Positions 35,985 to 44,538 of a stretch of DNA of 64,000 bases are shown here, piece after piece. A model generated the notes under the pieces. The model saw nothing but the letters and a program-made list of their open reading frames with translations, made no database searches and was not told the DNA's origin. The stretch is taken from assembly GCF_003323735.1 (NCBI RefSeq), contig NZ_QOIM01000022.1, positions 115,303 to 179,302 on the forward strand, read 5' to 3'. Position numbers and translations under genes: made by a program. Origin of the DNA: Streptomyces reniochalinae. Its GTDB lineage: Bacteria > Actinomycetota > Actinomycetes > Streptomycetales > Streptomycetaceae. Position 1 is the stretch's first letter; every line of letters starts with the position of its first letter.

Positions 35985-37781
35985 TCATGCGGCTGGTCCG
36001 TACTGGTCGCGGCCGGGGCGGTCCTTGGCCAGGGCGCGCTCGGTGATGGCGGCGGTGGCCTGCTTCGAGGCGGCGCCAAGGCGGTCGGCGTTGGGCTCGC
36101 GGTACCAGGGCTTGAGATCCAGCAGCGCCGGGCGGACCCCGGTGGCCAGCAGCAGGGCACTGCCCTTGGGCAGCGCCCGGATCTTGTCCGGCGGGAGCAC
36201 GCGCTCCTGTCGCATGGACACCGAGGAGGAGTGGCCGGAGTCGCTGTGGGAGACCGAGAGGGTCTGCACGTCGTGGTCACCGGCCAGGCGGGAGAGCTTG
36301 TCGGCGAAGTCCGCGTCGTCGATGCCGGAGCCGATGAGCTTGATCGTCGCCGCCGACCACAGGGCGTCCATGCCGGTCTCGCCCCACACCCGCTGACCCT
36401 GCCGATAGGACTGCAGGATCGTGATCGGGATAACCCCACGGCTCCCCAGGTGGGAGTAGAGGTCGGGAAGGTCTTGGATTTTGCACACGTTCGCCGCCTC
36501 ATCCAGGATCGCCAGCAGGGGCGGGTCGAGGCGTCCGCCATCGCGTTCGGCCTGGATGACGGCCGCCCGCATCACCGCGTCAGCGGCGGCGGCGATGATC
36601 GCCGACGCGCTGCCGCCGCCGTCCTTGGAGAGCAGGTAGAGCGTGCCGTGGCTGGAGGCGAACTCCTCCGGCTTGAACTCCCGCAGCTTCGAGGTGCCTT
36701 GGGGCGGGGTGACCCAGGCGGCGATGCGCGGGTCGAGGAGGCAGCTCGCGTACTGCCGGGCGTTCTCGAAGATGCCGTCGCGTGTTTCGACGGCTCCGGC
36801 GACGGTGCCCTGGAGCTGGGCGGCGACGGCGTCCAGGCCGGCATCGGTGAGCAGGTCGATCGGGGTGCGGTCGGCGGGCGAGGCGAGCCAGGCGGTCACC
36901 TCGGTGACCGGCCGCCTGCCCCGCGCCGCCGCGAGGAAGAGTGCGGTGAGAGTGTTGGCGGCGGCAGTGGACCAGAAGTCCCCGGAGCTGGACTCATCGA
37001 TGGAGGCGGTGACGAAGTGCTGCGCGAGCCGCCGTGCGCCGGTGAGGTCGTGGGCGTCGGAGAGGATGTCCCACCACATCGTCTGCTCGGCGTGCGCGAT
37101 CTGCTGAGGGTCCAGCGTCCACACAGTGCCCACCCGGGCGCGTTCATCGAGCGTCGCGGTGAACGCGTCGTTGGCCGCTTTGTTGGAGGTCAGCAGCACC
37201 GCGCCCGGAGCGCGGAGGATCGCGGGTATCGCGAGGCCGGAGGTCTTGCCGGAGCGGGGCGCCATGATGGCCAGGAGGACGTCCTCCCAGGAGGAGCGGA
37301 CCTCCGCCGAGCCGGGCTTCAGCGAGCCGAGCAGCACCCCACGGTCGTCGGGAGCGACGTCCGTCGGCTTGGTGCCGGCGAGGCTGGGGCGCAGGCCGGT
37401 GGCCTTGGTGGCGGCCTTCTTCGGCAGCAGGTCACCCAGAGCGCGGTGGTCGGCGAGGCCCTGCTTGTTGGTGCGGAAGCGCAGCCACAGCTTCGCGCCG
37501 ACAACAGAGGCCGTGAGCAGGAATACGGCGGGGATGGCGTAGCACCCGGTGAGCGGGGCGGGCCGGTCGAGGTGCGGCCACAGGGTCTCGGGGTGGAAGA
37601 GGGCCTGGACGGGTTTGAGCGGGGCCCAGGGGCCGGAACCGACGGCGGAGTTGGTGAGGTTGCCGAACAGCCAGGCCAGGCTGCCGCCGCCGATACCGAG
37701 GGCGGCGACGCCGAGTAGAAGATAGAGCAGGACGTCCGTACCGGTGGTGGTCGAGGGCGTCCTGGTACGCGCATCAGACAA
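35985..37781 (-). CDS. VirD4/TraG-type conjugative coupling protein
   Basis: A membrane-anchored ATPase of about 598 residues that delivers DNA to the type IV secretion channel. Two N-terminal membrane helices (VLLYLLLGVAALGIGGGSLAWLFG and CYAIPAVFLLTASVVGAKLW) precede the motor domain. The Walker A is MAPRSGKTSGLAIPAIL and the Walker B is LLAILDEAANVCKI. VLLTSNKAANDAF and IPITILQSYRQGQRVWG are conserved in VirD4/TraG proteins. The ORF is open to 38396, but that part covers another gene in a different phase. TTG 37781, just before the first helix, is the likely start; this is uncertain. Confidence 0.85.
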   Translation of the reverse strand: MSDARTRTPSTTTGTDVLLYLLLGVAALGIGGGSLAWLFGNLTNSAVGSGPWAPLKPVQALFHPETLWPHLDRPAPLTGCYAIPAVFLLTASVVGAKLWLRFRTNKQGLADHRALGDLLPKKAATKATGLRPSLAGTKPTDVAPDDRGVLLGSLKPGSAEVRSSWEDVLLAIMAPRSGKTSGLAIPAILRAPGAVLLTSNKAANDAFTATLDERARVGTVWTLDPQQIAHAEQTMWWDILSDAHDLTGARRLAQHFVTASIDESSSGDFWSTAAANTLTALFLAAARGRRPVTEVTAWLASPADRTPIDLLTDAGLDAVAAQLQGTVAGAVETRDGIFENARQYASCLLDPRIAAWVTPPQGTSKLREFKPEEFASSHGTLYLLSKDGGGSASAIIAAAADAVMRAAVIQAERDGGRLDPPLLAILDEAANVCKIQDLPDLYSHLGSRGVIPITILQSYRQGQRVWGETGMDALWSAATIKLIGSGIDDADFADKLSRLAGDHDVQTLSVSHSDSGHSSSVSMRQERVLPPDKIRALPKGSALLLATGVRPALLDLKPWYREPNADRLGAASKQATAAITERALAKDRPGRDQYGPAA

Positions 37782-37864
37782 AACGAGATCCAGGAACGTG
37801 CGGGAGCGGCTAGGGAGGCGCGGAGGGGGAGGAAGGCTCTGGAGGCGGTCACGGGGGCGGGTTC

Positions 37865-38344
37865 CTAGCGGTGGTGGCGGGGTTGCGGGGCGTGCTCGGG
37901 GCGTACCTGCGCGGCGGGCGGCACCCGTACGGCGGAGGTCCGGCGCGCGGGACCGGGACGTTGCGGGACCGCGGCGTAGTAGCGGGCGACCTGGGCCTGC
38001 CAGCGCGGCTCCGGGGGCGGGCCGAGCGCCCGCATCTGGTCGCTGGCGCCGTGCAACTCGTCGCTGAGATCGGTGAGCGTGGCGGCGGCGTCCTCGAACC
38101 GGCAGGCCAGCTCGAAGCCCTCCTCGACGCCGGAGGACCGAGCTTCTTCGGCTGCGGCCTCGAAGAACTCGCTGAGCCGTGGGAGCACGCCGTCGGCTTC
38201 GTCCAGGACGTGCTCGGTTGCCTCGGCGGCCTGCTCGTAGGTTTCGGCGCCGGTGAGCCGGTCGGTGAGATGGAGGATCTGGTGGCCGTAGGTGCGCTTG
38301 CCCTCCGGATCGGTGGGCGTACGCGTCTGGGGGTTGAGCGGCAC
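37865..38344 (-). CDS. Hypothetical helical protein
   Basis: A 159-residue protein. The core is helical and acidic (AETYEQAAEATEHVLDEADGVLPRLSEFFEAAAEEARSSGVEEGFELACRFEDAAATLTDLSDELHGA), and the C-terminal 50 residues are basic and Pro-rich. No known domain was found. It sits directly upstream of the coupling-protein gene in the same direction and may work with it. Confidence 0.65.
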   Translation of the reverse strand: MPLNPQTRTPTDPEGKRTYGHQILHLTDRLTGAETYEQAAEATEHVLDEADGVLPRLSEFFEAAAEEARSSGVEEGFELACRFEDAAATLTDLSDELHGASDQMRALGPPPEPRWQAQVARYYAAVPQRPGPARRTSAVRVPPAAQVRPEHAPQPRHHR

Positions 38345-38358
38345 GGGAGCTCCCGGGG

Positions 38359-38856
38359 TCAGAAATGGGGGTTCTCGCTGGGGCGGTCGGCCTCACCGGC
38401 GGCCTCCAGCAGCTCGGGCAAGTCCGACGGGTCGGCGTCGCGATTGTCGATCCACCACCCGGCCCGGGTCAGCGGCCGTACGGCCTCCTCGATGGCCTGC
38501 CACTCGGCCTCGTCCGTCTCGCCTTCGGCGACCAGTGCGGTGTAGGCGGCGGTCACGAGCTGGTGGCGGCAGCGGGCGGCCCAGCCGACCGCGCGCTCGC
38601 TGCCGTCCAGGGGTGGCATTCGGTACTGCTCGGCCCAGGTCTCGGCCTCGGCCGCTTCCTCGGCGCGCTTGTTCGCCAGCCACTCGGCCTTCGACTCGGA
38701 GTCCTGGTCTTTGGAGGCTCGCCAGCACTCGGAGCAGTCCCGGGAGGCGAGCCAGCGGGCGTAGCCGGCACGCCGGTCGGCGGGACGCTTGGAAAGGTCG
38801 ACGTCGCAGGTGTGGCCGCAGACGTGGTCGATGGGCCAGACGGTCTTCACGGGCAT
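38359..38856 (-). CDS. Hypothetical protein with possible zinc ribbon
   Basis: A 165-residue protein. The first 45 residues hold HVCGHTCDVDL and RDCSECW, a set of Cys and His spaced like a zinc-binding knuckle. A charged helical region (KAEWLANKRAEEAAEAETWAEQYR) follows, with tryptophan-containing segments later (AGWWIDNRDADPSDLP). I do not recognise the family. It is separated by only 14 bases from the next gene of the operon. Confidence 0.68.
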   Translation of the reverse strand: MPVKTVWPIDHVCGHTCDVDLSKRPADRRAGYARWLASRDCSECWRASKDQDSESKAEWLANKRAEEAAEAETWAEQYRMPPLDGSERAVGWAARCRHQLVTAAYTALVAEGETDEAEWQAIEEAVRPLTRAGWWIDNRDADPSDLPELLEAAGEADRPSENPHF

Positions 38857-38890
38857 GGAGCAGGCTTCTTACGGATCGTACGGAGTGTGT

Positions 38891-39643
38891 TCAGCGGGTG
38901 TGGCGGTTGTCAGGTGGCGGCTGGGCCGGAGGAGCTGGCTGTGGGAGTGCCGACTGCGGGGTGAGCCCGGGGCGCTGAGGCGAGGAGGCTGTGGCTGCAC
39001 GGGAGCGGGCCGCGTGGTGCTCCGGCAGCTCCTTGTGCCCTTCGCGAGGCGGTATGTCGGAGGGGGCGGGGGCGCTCCTGAAAATGCCCCGGCTCATGTC
39101 CTCCAGCTCCATCACGGCGCTCATGACGTGGTCGTTGAGGGAAGTGACCAGGTGCTTCATGCTGCGCAGGTGCAGGGCCATGTCCCGGCCCTGGTCGAAG
39201 TTGAGGTGGTCGCACCATTTCGTGGCGGTGTCGACGAGGTCGTCCAGCTCTTCGACCGCGCCGATGCTTTCGTCCATCGCGCCCCGGATGACTTCCGAGA
39301 TCCCAGCGGCCTCGCGCAGCTCGCGGGCCTCGTCCTCCAGCACGACCGGCGACTGGCCAGGACGGGAAGAGGGCTTCCCGTCCTGTGGCACCACGGCACG
39401 GGGGTCAGCGGCGACCGACAGGCCCGCGTCCTGGAACTCGTGCGTGGCGGCGGCCACGTTCTGCACTGCCGTGTGGTGCGGGGTGCCGTCCGGCAGCAGA
39501 TACACATCCAGCCGCGTGTTGTAATCGAAGTGGTGCTTGCGCAGCACCTCGTTGACGAAGGGCCGGTCATCGGCGACGGCAGCCGCGATACCGAATTCGG
39601 GGGTGGCGCCGAAGGCCACATCGGGCTCAAGTTCCAGAGGCAC
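38891..39643 (-). CDS. Hypothetical protein of the transfer operon
   Basis: A 250-residue protein. The first 90 residues look globular, with strands and a His-rich patch (LRKHHFDYNTRLDVYLLPDGTPHHTAVQNVAAATHEF). Long helices follow (EEARELREAAGISEVIRGAMDESIGAVEELDDLVDTATKW-like). The last 60 residues are Pro/Arg-rich. GTG 39643, downstream of AGGAGAAG, is the likely start; the longer frame to 39880 overlaps the next gene. Function unknown. Confidence 0.62.
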   Translation of the reverse strand: MPLELEPDVAFGATPEFGIAAAVADDRPFVNEVLRKHHFDYNTRLDVYLLPDGTPHHTAVQNVAAATHEFQDAGLSVAADPRAVVPQDGKPSSRPGQSPVVLEDEARELREAAGISEVIRGAMDESIGAVEELDDLVDTATKWCDHLNFDQGRDMALHLRSMKHLVTSLNDHVMSAVMELEDMSRGIFRSAPAPSDIPPREGHKELPEHHAARSRAATASSPQRPGLTPQSALPQPAPPAQPPPDNRHTR

Positions 39644-39656
39644 AGGAACGCTTCTC

Positions 39657-40106
39657 CTAGCGGTGATGCGCGGACTGCCGGGCCACAGCCGGGGCGGTAC
39701 GGTGCGTGCTCTCGACCAGCGGGCCGACCTGCGCGGCGGTGGTGCCCGTGCGGGCGGGCGAGACGGCGGTCGCGGCCTTGGCCCGTCGCTGCTGGGCGCA
39801 GGCCGCCGCGAGGGGCGCCTCCTTTCGCGGCCCGCCGGGCGGCGGCGGATACTCACCTGGATGGAGGTCGTAGGCGGCATCGGTATGGACGTTCTGGCGC
39901 GCGGCCCGCAGTGACTGGACCGCGAGTTGGGTGCGGCGTACCGGATCGCGGCCGGGCTCGGTCAGCGCGTAGAGGCGGCTGTCGGGGAGGGGTTCGAAGC
40001 CGACCCTGCGCAGCAGGTGGTCGGTGACGTGATGATCGTGGGAGGGGGCGGCCACGACGCCGGCATCGGGGTGGTGGCCGATGGTGATGTGTGGAGCTTC
40101 CGCCAC
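39657..40106 (-). CDS. Hypothetical protein of the transfer operon
   Basis: About 149 residues. It has a histidine-rich N-terminal half (APHITIGHHPDAGVVAAPSHDHHVTDHLLRRVGFEPLPDSRLYALTEPGRDPVRRTQLAVQSLR), probably one small alpha/beta domain, and a basic Ala/Pro-rich tail. GTG 40106, after GAGGTG, is the most likely start, but the frame is open to 40388. It lies 13 bases upstream of the next gene, in the same direction. No family is recognised. Confidence 0.58.
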   Translation of the reverse strand: MAEAPHITIGHHPDAGVVAAPSHDHHVTDHLLRRVGFEPLPDSRLYALTEPGRDPVRRTQLAVQSLRAARQNVHTDAAYDLHPGEYPPPPGGPRKEAPLAAACAQQRRAKAATAVSPARTGTTAAQVGPLVESTHRTAPAVARQSAHHR

Positions 40107-40188
40107 GAGCTGCACCTCGGTGGGTCGGGTACGTACGGGTGGCGAGGATCCGCGAGAGAGCGGGATTTGGCGGTGCCGGAGATTTCCG

Positions 40189-40857
40189 CTAGCGCGGCCG
40201 GTGCGTCCTCTCAGCGCCGGACGGCTCGAACGTCGTAGGACTGGGCGCGGTCGGTGAGACGGTGGGCGCGGCTGCGGTGGTGGAGCGGGCGCGGGCGGCC
40301 TCGGCCTGAGCTGTCCGGCCGCGACCGGCGCCTGCCTGCACGCGGGTTGCCTGGTCGATCTCGACCAGGACGTCGGCGTTATCGGCAAAGGTGAGCGCGT
40401 AGTGCCAGCCCTCGGCGTTACGCAGGATCTCGGCCCTGCGCCGGAACTCCGAGCCCCGGGGGTGGTCGCGGAGGATCATCTCGTCCGCGTACTTCCAGGT
40501 GTCGCGTTCCCGTCGTCCTCCTTCGACGGCGTGGTGTAGGGCGGTGAGTTGGGACCTGCGGCGGCGGATGATCTCGAAGTCGGGATTTTCGTAGTCTTGG
40601 TGGAGGGCGCGGAAGTCCTCCTCGGCCTGGGCGAGCAGCTCGGGCCCATGGTCAAGGAAGGGCTCGAAGGCGGTCCAGGCTTCGGCGTCCCGCTGGTGCT
40701 GGCGGGTGTCGTACCGCTCGTCCAGCGGTTCGTGGTTGTCGTCGCAGAGGCTGTCGGAGACGGCGTCCCAGTCCTCCAGGGCCTTGCGCCCGCGTTCGGC
40801 TGCCTCGGGGATCGCGGCGAGGAGGGATTCGCGGGTGGTCGGGTCGAGAGGCATCAT
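40189..40857 (-). CDS. Hypothetical coiled-coil-like protein of the transfer operon
   Basis: A 222-residue, charged, largely helical protein (SLLAAIPEAAERGRKALEDWDAVSDSL, then AWTAFEPFLDHGPELLAQAEEDFRALHQDYENPDFEIIRRRRSQLTALHHAVEGGRRERDTW). No membrane segment is seen. The ATG at 40857 has a clear GAAGGAG. The C-terminus ends in a low-complexity Ala/Thr/Pro stretch, as in other genes of this operon. It lies between the VirB4-like gene and four unknown genes that lead to the coupling protein. Confidence 0.65.
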   Translation of the reverse strand: MMPLDPTTRESLLAAIPEAAERGRKALEDWDAVSDSLCDDNHEPLDERYDTRQHQRDAEAWTAFEPFLDHGPELLAQAEEDFRALHQDYENPDFEIIRRRRSQLTALHHAVEGGRRERDTWKYADEMILRDHPRGSEFRRRAEILRNAEGWHYALTFADNADVLVEIDQATRVQAGAGRGRTAQAEAARARSTTAAAPTVSPTAPSPTTFEPSGAERTHRPR

Positions 40858-40933
40858 GTGCTCCTTCGCGAGGTCGGGGCGGGCGGCGTCGAGTCCGGTG
40901 ATCGGCACTGCCCGCCCTTGGTGTTCTGGCTGG

Positions 40934-42441
40934 TCAGCCGCTCATCCGGGCGTCGGTGTCGAACAGTTCGCGCTCTCGTGGGTGGAGCAGATGTTGAGTG
41001 ATGAAGGAGCGGCCTGCGACTTTCCACAGGCCGCGTCCCTTGGTGAGGGCGGAGACGGCCTGGGCCTCGACGCCGGTGAGTCCGAGCAGGGTCGACGCGG
41101 CGGCGAGTTGGTCTGCTTCCTGGCGGTAGATGATGCGCGTGGAGCAGTCGGTGAGCAGGCCCTCGGCCAGGGCGCGGCCACGGGAGCCCGCGTCACCTGC
41201 GGTGAGCAAGTCGCTCAACCGGTGGATGACCATGAGGTTCGCGATCCCGAGTCCCCGCGAGAGCTTCCATTGGGACTGCATGCGCTCCAGCAGGGCGACG
41301 TGCCGCATGACGCGCCAGGCTTCGTCGTAGATCACCCAGCGCCGCCCGGCGTCGGGGTCGGCGAGTGCGGACTCCATCCACGCGGACGCGCACGTCATGG
41401 CCAGCACGATGCGGTGTCGTCGCCCGCGCCGCCCAGGCGGGAGAGGTCGATGGACAGCATCGGGGCGCTGGGGTTGAAGGCGACGGTGGACTCCGCGTCG
41501 AACATCCCGGCCAGGTCTCCGTGCACCATGCGACGGAGGGCGTGGGCGAGGTCTTCGGCGGCGGTTCCGAGGCGGCCGGAGGGTCCGCCGAGCGCGGCGT
41601 CGAGCTGTTCCGGTGAGCCGAGGACGTGCGCGATCTGCCCCAGCAGCGGCGTGCTCCCGCCGGCCCCGGCGTGCCCAACGACCTCGTCGAGGGCGACGTC
41701 GAGCGCGGTGTGTTCCATCGGGTGCAGCTCGCGCCGCAGCACCGTCTTCGCCAGCGAGCCGAGGAGGAGCAGGCGCCGCTTGCGGACCTCGCCGCGCCAG
41801 TCCTCCTCGCTGACCCCGCTCGGCCGTGCGGGGGCGTCCAGGGGGTTGAGCCTGCCGGGCAGGCCGGGGCCGAGCGCGATGGTCTGGCCGCCCAGCTCGC
41901 GGGCCACGACGGTCCACTCGCCCTTGGGGTCGCAGGGGACGTAGATCTTGTATCCGAAGGCGACGGCGCGGACTGCGAGGGACTTGGCCACGGCGGACTT
42001 GCCCATGCCGATGACCCCGGCGAGCAGGATGTTCGGGTTGGTGAACCCGTCGAGGCGCCCATACAGAGCGAAAGGATCGAAACAGAACGCGGCCTCCGCG
42101 TGGACGTCACGGCCGATATAGATGCCTTGGGCGCCCAGGCCGCCTTCGGCAAGGAAGGGGTAGGCGCCAGAGGCCGTCGCGGTCGTCATCCGGTGGGCGG
42201 CGAGTTTCAGGCTGCCGCCGCGGGCGGAGGCCGGGCCGGGACGTCCGGCTGCCGGGTAGGTGGCCTGAAACTCGGGGTGGAGTCCGGGAGAAGTAGCGCG
42301 GCTCTCGGGGCGGTTAGCGTGGCGGGCTTGGTCGCGGGCGGTGGCGAGGTGGGCCCGCGCGGTGCGCGCAGCTCGGCGGTCGCTCTTGGCGGGGACGAAC
42401 AGCGGGCTGGCGGTGGCGCGGGCGCGTGTGGAGGGGGACAT
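40934..42441 (-). pseudogene. VirB4/TraC-type conjugation ATPase, frameshifted
   Basis: Two frames together make one protein of about 500 residues. The first (42441-41395) has GIYIGRDVHAEAAFCFDPFALYG, the Walker A (LLAGVIGMGKSAVAKSLAVRAVA) and PCDPKGEW, and breaks after SIDLSRLGGAGDDTA. The second carries IVLAMTCASAWMESALADPDAGRRWVIYDEAWRVM (Walker B), LMVIHRLSDLLTAGDAGS and the C-terminus at 40934. The frames join if one base is missing near 41409-41415. VirB4 ATPases drive assembly of the conjugation channel, so a real frameshift here would stop transfer. Confidence 0.82.
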
Positions 42442-42465
42442 GCTCGGTGGTGCTCCTGATGGTGG

Positions 42466-42921
42466 TCAGTGGCGGGTGAGGCCGGTGAAGGGGGCGCGTA
42501 GATCGGCAGGGGTGTGGTCTCGGCGCACCCGCGCTGAGGTGGCCAGGTGGCGCTGGCACACGGTGAGTGCGGGCGCGCCCTCGGGAAGCCGGGCCCGGCA
42601 CGCCTCCCGGGCAGGCAACCGTCCGGTGTCCGGGTGCGGGGCGGCGTGGAAGGCCGCGTGGAGGTGGTCGGCGGCCTGCCACAGGCGGATGCGGCACGCG
42701 CGCAGGTGGTCGCCTTCGACGCCGGCCACGGGGGCGGTGCTGGTGGTGTGCGCGTCCAGGAGCCCGTAGAGCGCGACCAGGTGCGCGTGCAGCGTGTCCA
42801 GTTCGGTGCGGGAGGCGGCGATGGGGGCGTCGGGCAGGTTGATCGCCCGGTGGAGGTCGAGCGCGGCGGTGGCGAACGGAACGAAGTCCGAAGCCGGGTC
42901 GGGCAGGGGAGCGGTCGGCAT
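42466..42921 (-). CDS. Hypothetical helical protein of the transfer operon
   Basis: A 151-residue protein predicted to be all helical (FVPFATAALDLHRAINLPDAPI, then RTELDTLHAHLVALYGLLDAHT and RIRLWQAADHLHAAFHAA). It ends with a Cys-containing basic region (LTVCQRHLATSARVRRD). No known domain. It lies 24 bases upstream of the VirB4-like start, in the usual SCO6880-type gene order. Confidence 0.65.
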   Translation of the reverse strand: MPTAPLPDPASDFVPFATAALDLHRAINLPDAPIAASRTELDTLHAHLVALYGLLDAHTTSTAPVAGVEGDHLRACRIRLWQAADHLHAAFHAAPHPDTGRLPAREACRARLPEGAPALTVCQRHLATSARVRRDHTPADLRAPFTGLTRH

Positions 42922-42972
42922 GAGAGGGGCCTTCGGTCGAGCGCGGAAGGAGGGGAGTCGGCGAAGGGCCGG

Positions 42973-44444
42973 TTATGCCGCGAGGGCCAAGGGGAGGGCG
43001 GCGCGGGTGAAGGCTTCGGCCTGCTGCCAGGTCAGCCGCCGCACATCGGTCATGGCCGACACGGCGGCGGTCTCGATCGCCGCGCAGGCGGAGTTGAGGT
43101 CGTCCGCGCTCTCTGCGCTGACAGTGAGCAGCCCGGTGACGGCGACGTCCGCGTGCCCGGTGATGAGCTGGCGCTCGCGTTCCTTGACGTCGGCGTACTC
43201 GACGGCGTCTTCCTCGGAGTCGACCTGGCCCTTGCGCTGGCGTTCGGCGGCGTCCGCGATCACGCTGGCCTTCTTGCGCTGCACGTCCTTGAGTGCGGAG
43301 TCCAGCCCCTTGGGGGTGTAGGTGATCGAGAGGGTGCGCCGTACTCCCGAGGTGAACAGGAGCTGGTGCAGGAAGCCGGGGCTGGTTTCGGTGCGGGGCC
43401 AGTTCTCGATCCAGTACGTCGCGTGGTGGGCGGTGTCGGTCTGGACGTGTTCACCCTTCTCCACCAGGACCACGGGGCCTGCAGCGGCGGGGTTGGCCTG
43501 CGGGCGTCCGGTCTGGGACCACTGGTCGAGCGCGGCGGAGGAGGCGGGGTCGTAGGCGGTCCGGATCACCGCTGCGATCTCGTCGGCGGACAGCCAGCCG
43601 CTGGGGGCGAGGCCGGAGTTGCGGGCGGACTGGTCGAAGGTGGAGGTGAGCTGGGCCAGCACGGCGAAGGCACCGGTGAGCCCGCCCCCGCCCTGGTTGA
43701 TCAACCGGCGGGCGGCCTTCATGTCGAGGGCGAGTGCGACGTACGCCTCGTGCGGTGCGGCTGCCGGTCCGGCAGCCTCCAGGAGGTCCCGGTAGACGGC
43801 CCCGGCCAGCGGGGTATCAGCGTCGCCGTGCTCGGTCCAGTACCGGTTGAGCGCGTCCCCGCTTTCGGGGACGGTGCGCTCCAGGACCTGGATGCGGGCG
43901 ACGTGTCCGGTGCGGGCGAGCGCGGCCAGCGTGCGGCCCCAGCCGGTGACGTTGCCAGCTTGGGTGGCGGGGTCGAGCAGCGCGAAGGCGCGGGCCGAGA
44001 CGCGGACCACGGCGGTCAGGGTGCCCGCGTGCGGATCGTGGACCGCGCCGAAGTGCCCGTTCGGCGCGGTGACCACTCGGAGCGAGGCGGCGGTACCGGG
44101 AAGGTGCAGCAGCCCGTCCCGGCGAGGACGGGTGGCGGGCCGGGCCAGCCATACCAACTGGCCCTTCGCACGACGCAGCGCGTAGCGGAGTGCGATGGGT
44201 GCCCAGTCGGCCAGTGACCGGCCCCGGTGCCGCACGAAGACGACCGCCAGCAGCAGCGCCCACAGCGGTATGAGCTTCAGCGCGCCAGGACGCCGGAGGT
44301 GAGCAGAACCGCGAGCAGCAGCAGACCAGCGAGCGCGACGCCCAGCAACTGCGGTACGGAGAGCCCCATCAGCACACCCCGGCGGGTGCGGTGAGGGAAC
44401 TTCACGGTGGCCGGGCCGTCGGATGAAGAGGTCTCGGAGAGCAT
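42973..44444 (-). pseudogene. SCO6880-family conjugation protein, frameshifted near the N-terminus
   Basis: The main frame (about residues 55-490) matches the SCO6880 family: FVRHRGRSLADWAPIALRYALRR, LVWLARPATRPRRDGLLHLPGTAASLRVV, LERTVPESGDALNRYWTEHGDADTPLAGAVYRDL and TGHADVAVTGLLTVSAESADDL. The expected N-terminal part (FPHRTRRGVLMGLSVPQLLGVALAGLLLLAVLLTSGVLA, with a membrane helix) is in another frame, from ATG 44444 to a stop at 44277. The family sequence LKLIPLWALLLAVV lies just after it in the main frame. One lost base near 44277-44286 joins the two. SCO6880 proteins are core parts of actinobacterial type IV transfer systems. Confidence 0.82.
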
Positions 44445-44538
44445 GGCAGAGCCGTCCTTGAAAGCAGAGGAGAAGAGAGAAGAAGGGGACGGGGCGGGCG
44501 GCCGGGCGGGCCTGAGCCCGCCCCGTCCGGTGAGGGCT

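Noticed and set aside
40934..42441. Programmed frameshift in the VirB4-like gene
   Set aside because: There is no slippery heptamer at the break, and similar breaks affect several unrelated genes nearby; decay or sequencing error is simpler.
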